Source: Planctomycetota bacterium (GTDB lineage: Bacteria > Planctomycetota > Planctomycetia > Planctomycetales > Planctomycetaceae). Taken from it: a stretch of DNA of 8,533 bases. Made by a program: the position numbers and the translations under genes. The notes beneath the pieces are model-generated. The model did no database searches. It saw only the letters and a list, made by a program, of their open reading frames with translations, and had not been told where the DNA came from. How positions within the stretch are numbered: position 1 is the stretch's first letter; each line of letters begins with the position of its first letter. Where the stretch lies: the NCBI GenBank assembly GCA_027622115.1, contig JAQBZS010000258.1:1-8533 (forward strand), given 5' to 3'. Below are positions 5,045 through 8,533 of the stretch, in pieces.

Positions 5045-6814
5045 GTGACCCAAATTGATGACAAGTTGCATTGGCGCGCCTTCTGTTTAGCTCTGTTATT
5101 GGTGATCGGCATTCCGGCCTCCGCGACGCTCGCAGCCGATGAAGACGAGAAAGAAAAGAAACCGGCCGTTCCGCTGTTCGTCGCCAACGTGGCCAGTTTC
5201 GACAAAGTCTTCAAGGAATTGGATGGCTTGTTTGCCGGGATCGATCGTAAGGATGTCGCCGATTTCTTAGCGGAGCAGTTGGAGCAGGTTGACAACTTGG
5301 TTGGCCTGGATCGCACCAAGCCGTTCGGCGTGATGATGTTCATGGAAGCTGGGTTCCCGCCGCAGTTCATGCCGGTGGGATATTTCCCCGTAGCGGATGA
5401 AAAAGCCGTCGGGAATGCCAAGTACGGCCAAGTCACCGTCAAACCCGTCGAAGGCGAAACCAACGTGTACGAGGTCACCGGCCCGCCGCGTCGCGGTCGA
5501 CCGCAGCGACCGGGTGGTGCGCCAGGTGGCGGAAATCGAGGCCCGCGACCCGGTGGCTCGGCAAAAATGATCATCCGAGACGGTTATGCCTTCGTGAGCC
5601 CCAACGAGGGATTCCTCGATCTGGTCATGCCCGATCCGGAAAAGATCTCGCGGCGGTTGAGCAGCAAGTACGACGTCGCCGCTTCATACAACCTGACGTC
5701 CATCCCCAGGACGACCCTCAACATTTTCGTCACCTTCCTGAAGAACGCCGCGGAAACCGAATTGCAGCAGCGGGATGACGAACCGGCGGGTGCCTACAAG
5801 ATTCGTCGAGCCAACGGCGTCAGCATGTTGGAGTTGCTGGAACAGTTACTCACACAGACCGACGAATTCACGATCGGGATCAACAAGTCCAAGCAAGAGA
5901 AATCGGCAGTGTTGGAGTTTTCCGTGCAGGCAACTCCGGGTTCGAAGTTTGCGAAGTATCTCAAGGCGCTGGGCGGGAAACGTAGCTATTTCCACAGCCT
6001 GATTAAGGAAGACACGCCGTTCACCGTGGCACTGTCCTGGGCACTTGATGCTCGCGAAAAGAAAGCCGCGCTGGAATCCTTGGAAGGTTTTGAAACCGAA
6101 GCCGCCGCTCGAATCGGTAAGGAAGGCGAGAAAGACGGACCGATCCAAAAGTTGGTGGAGATTTTGAAAGAAACCGCCGACGCCGGACACGTTGATTTTC
6201 TGGCACAGATGGTCGGCAATCCCAAGGACAAATTCGTATTTCTGGGCGGCTTCAAATTGGTGGGCGGCAATGGGTTCGCGCCGGCGATGGAGCAAATCCT
6301 CGACCGACTTAGCGATCACGAAGCTCTGAATTCGGTCAAACTCAATGTCGATTCCCACGCCGGCATGCAGATTCACCGCATCGAAGGCAAGCAGGTTCGA
6401 GACGAAGACAAGCGATTGTACGGCGATGCACCGGCCTTGTTCATCGGCTCGACACCCAAAGCGGGGTGGTTCGCGATCGGCACGGATGAAGCCGTGCCGG
6501 CTCTGAAGAAAGCAATGGACACGGTGGCAGACGGACAATCAACCGGACGAGCCACCAAGGCCGCGCCGCTGACGATTGTCGTCAATGCCGGTCGATGGCT
6601 GGGCATGGAGCCCACAAAGCGTGCGGACGGCACGCCGCGAGTCGGTCCGTTCGAGCAATTCGGCGAGAACGCGTTTACCCCGGAAAATGACGACGTGAAG
6701 ATCGAACTCACGCCGACCGACGACGGGGCGCGCCTTCGAATCGAATTCAACGAAGGTTTCTTGCGTCTCATCGGCCTGGGGCTCTCCGGGCGGTTTGACC
6801 GAGCCCGGCTGTAA
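5045..6814 (+). CDS. Secreted planctomycete protein of unknown function
   Basis: This encodes 589 residues starting at GTG 5045, behind AGGAG. Residues 1-31 are a signal peptide: a hydrophobic core at about 12-24, then ASATLA followed by the acidic ADEDEKEKK. The mature protein is probably periplasmic or secreted. It has no further membrane segment and no cysteine. Residues 147-173 are a low-complexity Arg/Gly/Pro stretch with RGRP, GGGNRGPRPGG and similar units. The rest alternates amphipathic helices (for example around 255-275, 335-360 and 365-380) with beta-like stretches such as GWFAIGTDEAVPALKKAM (474-491). This repeated layout resembles large planctomycete proteins that sometimes match DUF3352, but I cannot confirm membership. 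No catalytic motif is visible. It is transcribed away from the minus-strand gene and may form a single-gene unit, since hairpins follow its end. Confidence 0.85.
   Translation: MTQIDDKLHWRAFCLALLLVIGIPASATLAADEDEKEKKPAVPLFVANVASFDKVFKELDGLFAGIDRKDVADFLAEQLEQVDNLVGLDRTKPFGVMMFMEAGFPPQFMPVGYFPVADEKAVGNAKYGQVTVKPVEGETNVYEVTGPPRRGRPQRPGGAPGGGNRGPRPGGSAKMIIRDGYAFVSPNEGFLDLVMPDPEKISRRLSSKYDVAASYNLTSIPRTTLNIFVTFLKNAAETELQQRDDEPAGAYKIRRANGVSMLELLEQLLTQTDEFTIGINKSKQEKSAVLEFSVQATPGSKFAKYLKALGGKRSYFHSLIKEDTPFTVALSWALDAREKKAALESLEGFETEAAARIGKEGEKDGPIQKLVEILKETADAGHVDFLAQMVGNPKDKFVFLGGFKLVGGNGFAPAMEQILDRLSDHEALNSVKLNVDSHAGMQIHRIEGKQVRDEDKRLYGDAPALFIGSTPKAGWFAIGTDEAVPALKKAMDTVADGQSTGRATKAAPLTIVVNAGRWLGMEPTKRADGTPRVGPFEQFGENAFTPENDDVKIELTPTDDGARLRIEFNEGFLRLIGLGLSGRFDRARL
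6786..6808 (+). terminator. GC-rich hairpin at the 3' end of the 589-residue gene
   Basis: CCGGGC (6786-6791) pairs with GCCCGG (6803-6808), and GGT (6792-6794) pairs with ACC (6798-6800) inside. The result is a 9-bp stem with a two-base bulge, just before the TAA at 6812-6814. No T run follows, so it is not a standard intrinsic terminator. It could act with Rho or protect the mRNA end, or it could simply reflect codon choice. Confidence 0.3.
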
Positions 6815-6854
6815 GGCAAGTCCTAAGTTGCATCATTCCGATCTTTGCCCAACT

Positions 6855-6892
6855 TGACGAGTAGAACGGAAATTGTGCCGTTGTACTCGTCA
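6855..6892 (+). terminator. Strong hairpin downstream of the 589-residue gene
   Basis: TGACGAGTA (6855-6863) pairs perfectly with TACTCGTCA (6884-6892). After a G-G mismatch, AACGG (6865-6869) pairs with CCGTT (6878-6882) around an eight-base loop. The 14 pairs lie 41 bp after the stop codon. There is no T tract, so it may be a terminator of weak type or the first element of the structured leader of the next gene. A further perfect 6-bp inverted repeat, AAGTTG/CAACTT, lies just upstream (6825-6830 and 6850-6855). Confidence 0.5.
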
Positions 6893-6939
6893 TTGCTCCC
6901 TGCGGCAGATGTCCGCGAAATCGGGGCTTTCTTCATGAC

Positions 6940-6970
6940 GCAGTCGCTGGAATCGGCAGTCGCTGGAATC
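6940..6970 (+). repeat. Two tandem copies of a 15-base unit
   Basis: GCAGTCGCTGGAATC occurs at 6940-6954 and again at 6956-6970 with one base between, a period of 16. The copies are identical. The duplication lies in the leader of the FHA-cyclase gene and one copy joins the inverted repeat described at 6950-7003. Slippage duplication is the simplest origin; a paired protein-binding site is possible. Confidence 0.85.
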
Positions 6971-7003
6971 CGTGATCCATGAAATCACTCTCGATGCCGA
7001 TTC
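6950..7003 (+). promoter_or_regulatory. Nested inverted repeat in the cyclase leader
   Basis: GAATCGGCA (6950-6958) pairs perfectly with TGCCGATTC (6995-7003). Inside this, GTGAT (6972-6976) pairs with ATCAC (6984-6988). The structure resembles a two-tier stem of a structured RNA. It does not match any riboswitch family that I recognise. Confidence 0.4.
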
Positions 7004-7013
7004 GGGTGTAATG

Positions 7014-7023
7014 CAAGCGCTTG
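7014..7023. promoter_or_regulatory. Perfect 10-bp palindrome
   Basis: CAAGCGCTTG is a perfect palindrome about 80 bp before the cyclase start. It could be an operator for a dimeric regulator. A 10-bp palindrome is short enough to arise by chance. Confidence 0.25.
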
Positions 7024-7038
7024 ATGCTGCGTTTCATA

Positions 7039-7086
7039 GAGGGACGATCCATCAAAGCCGCATCCTTCACTTCGCGGCGTCCCCTC
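7039..7086 (+). promoter_or_regulatory. Hairpin directly before the cyclase start codon
   Basis: GAGGGACG (7039-7046) pairs with CGTCCC-C-TC (7078-7086) with one bulged C, and CCGC (7058-7061) pairs with GCGG (7074-7077) inside. The stem ends 16 bases before the ATG at 7103. No Shine-Dalgarno site is visible there, so folding at this place could affect translation start. Confidence 0.4.
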
Positions 7087-7102
7087 GATACTCGGTGTCC
7101 TC

Positions 7103-8533
7103 ATGCCGCATCTCCTCGCGCTCGGTCCCACTCCGGAACAGTCCTGGCAATACCTCATTCCACGCCGAGGTTGCTTGAAAATCGGCCGCAAAGAGGGCAA
7201 CGACTGTCATGTGCCGTGGGACATGCAAATCTCGCGAGAACACGCCAGCCTCACTTGGGATAACGGCTCGGTCTCCGTCGAGTGTCTGGACCGTGCTCGC
7301 AACCCGATCATTTATCACGGCCGATCCTATAAGTCGGTCAAGCTGCCCGTGGGCGATGAGTTTCAGATCGGCGAGACGCGGTTCCGAGTCATCGATGAAG
7401 ACGTCGATTCCGGCATTCAGCGAATCCTCGATGCCCCCGACCCGTGTCACCGAACATCCACGCAATATGCCTTGCGGGCCATCGATCATCGCATCGACAA
7501 GATCGCCGAGCATTCCGCCACGCTGTGGTTGTCCCGAGATGAGCAGGAACTCGCGAATCATTTGGTCGCCGTGGTTTCCGAAGTCATCCCGCATGCGAGT
7601 CACGTGGCGATTGTTGAGTGCGCTAGCGTTCGCCATGTCGATCGCAATCAGGTCAAGGTGCTGCACTGGGATTCACGCGAAATCAGCAACGAAATGTCGC
7701 TGAGCCGTCCGATGCTGAAGGCCGCTCTGAAGCGAGGCAAATCCGTCTTGAGCATTCGCAGCGAAGACGCCTTGGCCAATCGCTGCGGTCGATGGGTGCT
7801 GTGTGCTCCCGTGATTTCGGAACACGCGGCGACTTGGTGTATCTATATTGCGGGGCGATACGGCGACGACGCTCCGTTGCCCGGTTGTCTGACGACGGAA
7901 GATCTTCACGGAGATGTCAGCTTTACGGAATTGATCGCACAAACCGCGATCGCCATTCGCAAGGTGCGGGCGTTGGAAGATCAGTTCGCGGGCATCCGAC
8001 CGTTCTTTTCTCCCGCGGTCGTGGAATCCGTCGCCATCGGCAACCGATCGAATGCACTCGATCCCACCGAAAGTCAAACGGCGGTGCTGTTCTGCGACTT
8101 GCGTGATTCGACGGCCATTGCCGAGGAATCACGCGGGAATCTGAAAGGCTTATTACATCGTGTCAGTAAAGCGCTCGACGCCATGACGCAAAGCATCTTT
8201 CGGTACGACGGTGTGATTGCCGATTTCCAAGGTGATTCCGCACTCGGGTTTTGGGGTTGGCCGTTGCCACTGCATGAAGGTCCGCTCCCGGCGTGTCGTG
8301 CCGCGCTGCGAATCGTCGAAACGTTTCGGCGAGCCCGACGCCCCGATCTCGATTCGGAACTTAGCGGCTTTCAAGTCGGCATCGGAATTTCGTGCGGTTC
8401 GGCGATCGCCGGGAAGATTGGCAGCCAACATCAAGCGAAAGTCGGCGTGTTCGGCCCCGTCGTCAACTTGGGGTCTCGACTGGAAGGCCTGACCAAGCAG
8501 ATCGGCGTGCCGATCTTGGTCGACGAAACGACT
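7103..8533 (+). CDS. FHA-GAF-class III nucleotide cyclase, 3' partial
   Basis: This encodes 477 residues and is cut by the window end. The start is the ATG at 7103: it is the first usual start codon after an in-frame stop at 7037-7039. An FHA domain (about 25-96) has LKIGRK, SREHASL with Ser44-Arg45-His47, and QIGETRFRV; FHA domains bind phosphothreonine. A GAF-like sensor region follows (about 138-290). A helical joint with RPFFSPAVV (299-307) leads into a class III cyclase domain (from about 325). Both metal aspartates are present, Asp332 in FCDLRDST and Asp378 in FQGDSALGFWGWP, as are Asn455 and Arg459 in VVNLGSRLEG. No membrane segment or signal peptide is seen, so it is probably a cytoplasmic signalling enzyme making cAMP or cGMP. 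The position that is Lys in adenylate cyclases is Asp374, and the partner position is Gly448, so the substrate is uncertain. The catalytic domain lacks its last residues only because of the window edge. Confidence 0.92.
   Translation, partial: MPHLLALGPTPEQSWQYLIPRRGCLKIGRKEGNDCHVPWDMQISREHASLTWDNGSVSVECLDRARNPIIYHGRSYKSVKLPVGDEFQIGETRFRVIDEDVDSGIQRILDAPDPCHRTSTQYALRAIDHRIDKIAEHSATLWLSRDEQELANHLVAVVSEVIPHASHVAIVECASVRHVDRNQVKVLHWDSREISNEMSLSRPMLKAALKRGKSVLSIRSEDALANRCGRWVLCAPVISEHAATWCIYIAGRYGDDAPLPGCLTTEDLHGDVSFTELIAQTAIAIRKVRALEDQFAGIRPFFSPAVVESVAIGNRSNALDPTESQTAVLFCDLRDSTAIAEESRGNLKGLLHRVSKALDAMTQSIFRYDGVIADFQGDSALGFWGWPLPLHEGPLPACRAALRIVETFRRARRPDLDSELSGFQVGIGISCGSAIAGKIGSQHQAKVGVFGPVVNLGSRLEGLTKQIGVPILVDETT

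Noticed and set aside
4804..5574. 256-codon open frame on the minus strand
   Set aside because: Most of it lies antisense to the signal-peptide gene at 5045. Its translation is low in hydrophobic order and rich in Pro, Ser and Arg, as expected of a mirrored GC-rich gene.
5846..6538. 230-codon open frame on the minus strand
   Set aside because: It is antisense to the 589-residue protein gene, with no ribosome site or recognisable domain.
6940..6970. CRISPR-like repeat
   Set aside because: There are only two copies with a single base between, so it is a tandem duplication and not an array.
7067..7666. 199-codon open frame on the minus strand
   Set aside because: It is antisense to the FHA and GAF coding region, which has strong motif support on the plus strand.

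Overview
The window looks like chromosomal DNA of a planctomycete, probably from the Pirellulales or a related order. The reasons are a moderately GC-rich sequence, secreted proteins of planctomycete type with no obvious relatives elsewhere, an FHA-GAF-cyclase protein of a design I associate with planctomycetes, and an EF-G that resembles the spirochaete/planctomycete/deltaproteobacterial (spd) and mitochondrial EF-G2 lineage. The assignment rests on recalled family sequences, not on a search.

Positions 1-3267 hold a shortened str operon on the + strand. A possible tail of an upstream gene (rpoC by usual gene order) is followed by rpsL (S12), rpsG (S7) and a fusA-type gene. No tuf gene follows, and a gene on the opposite strand converges 43 bp after fusA. 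S12 carries Arg at position 88, a change known to give streptomycin resistance elsewhere. A strong intrinsic terminator sits between rpsG and fusA. The EF-G has switch I and domain IV sequences unlike the canonical translocase, so it may be a recycling-type EF-G.

Positions 3311-6814 hold two divergent genes for exported proteins around a 462-bp intergenic region. The minus-strand gene encodes a 423-residue two-domain beta-rich protein, possibly lectin-like. The plus-strand gene encodes a 589-residue secreted protein of unknown function with an Arg/Gly/Pro-rich insert. Both have signal peptides and recognisable Shine-Dalgarno sites.

Positions 6815-7102 form a 288-bp gap rich in inverted repeats plus a 16-bp tandem duplication. 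It leads into a 3'-truncated gene for an FHA-GAF-class III nucleotide cyclase that runs off the window. This gene has both metal-binding aspartates, but its predicted purine-selecting residues match neither the usual adenylate nor the usual guanylate cyclase pair.

The first block is translation machinery. The rest is envelope or secreted proteins and second-messenger signalling, with no evident functional link between blocks. There are no tRNAs, rRNAs, insertion sequences or CRISPR arrays that I can see. The most unusual points are the divergent str-operon EF-G behind its own terminator, S12 Arg88, and the structured leader of the cyclase gene.
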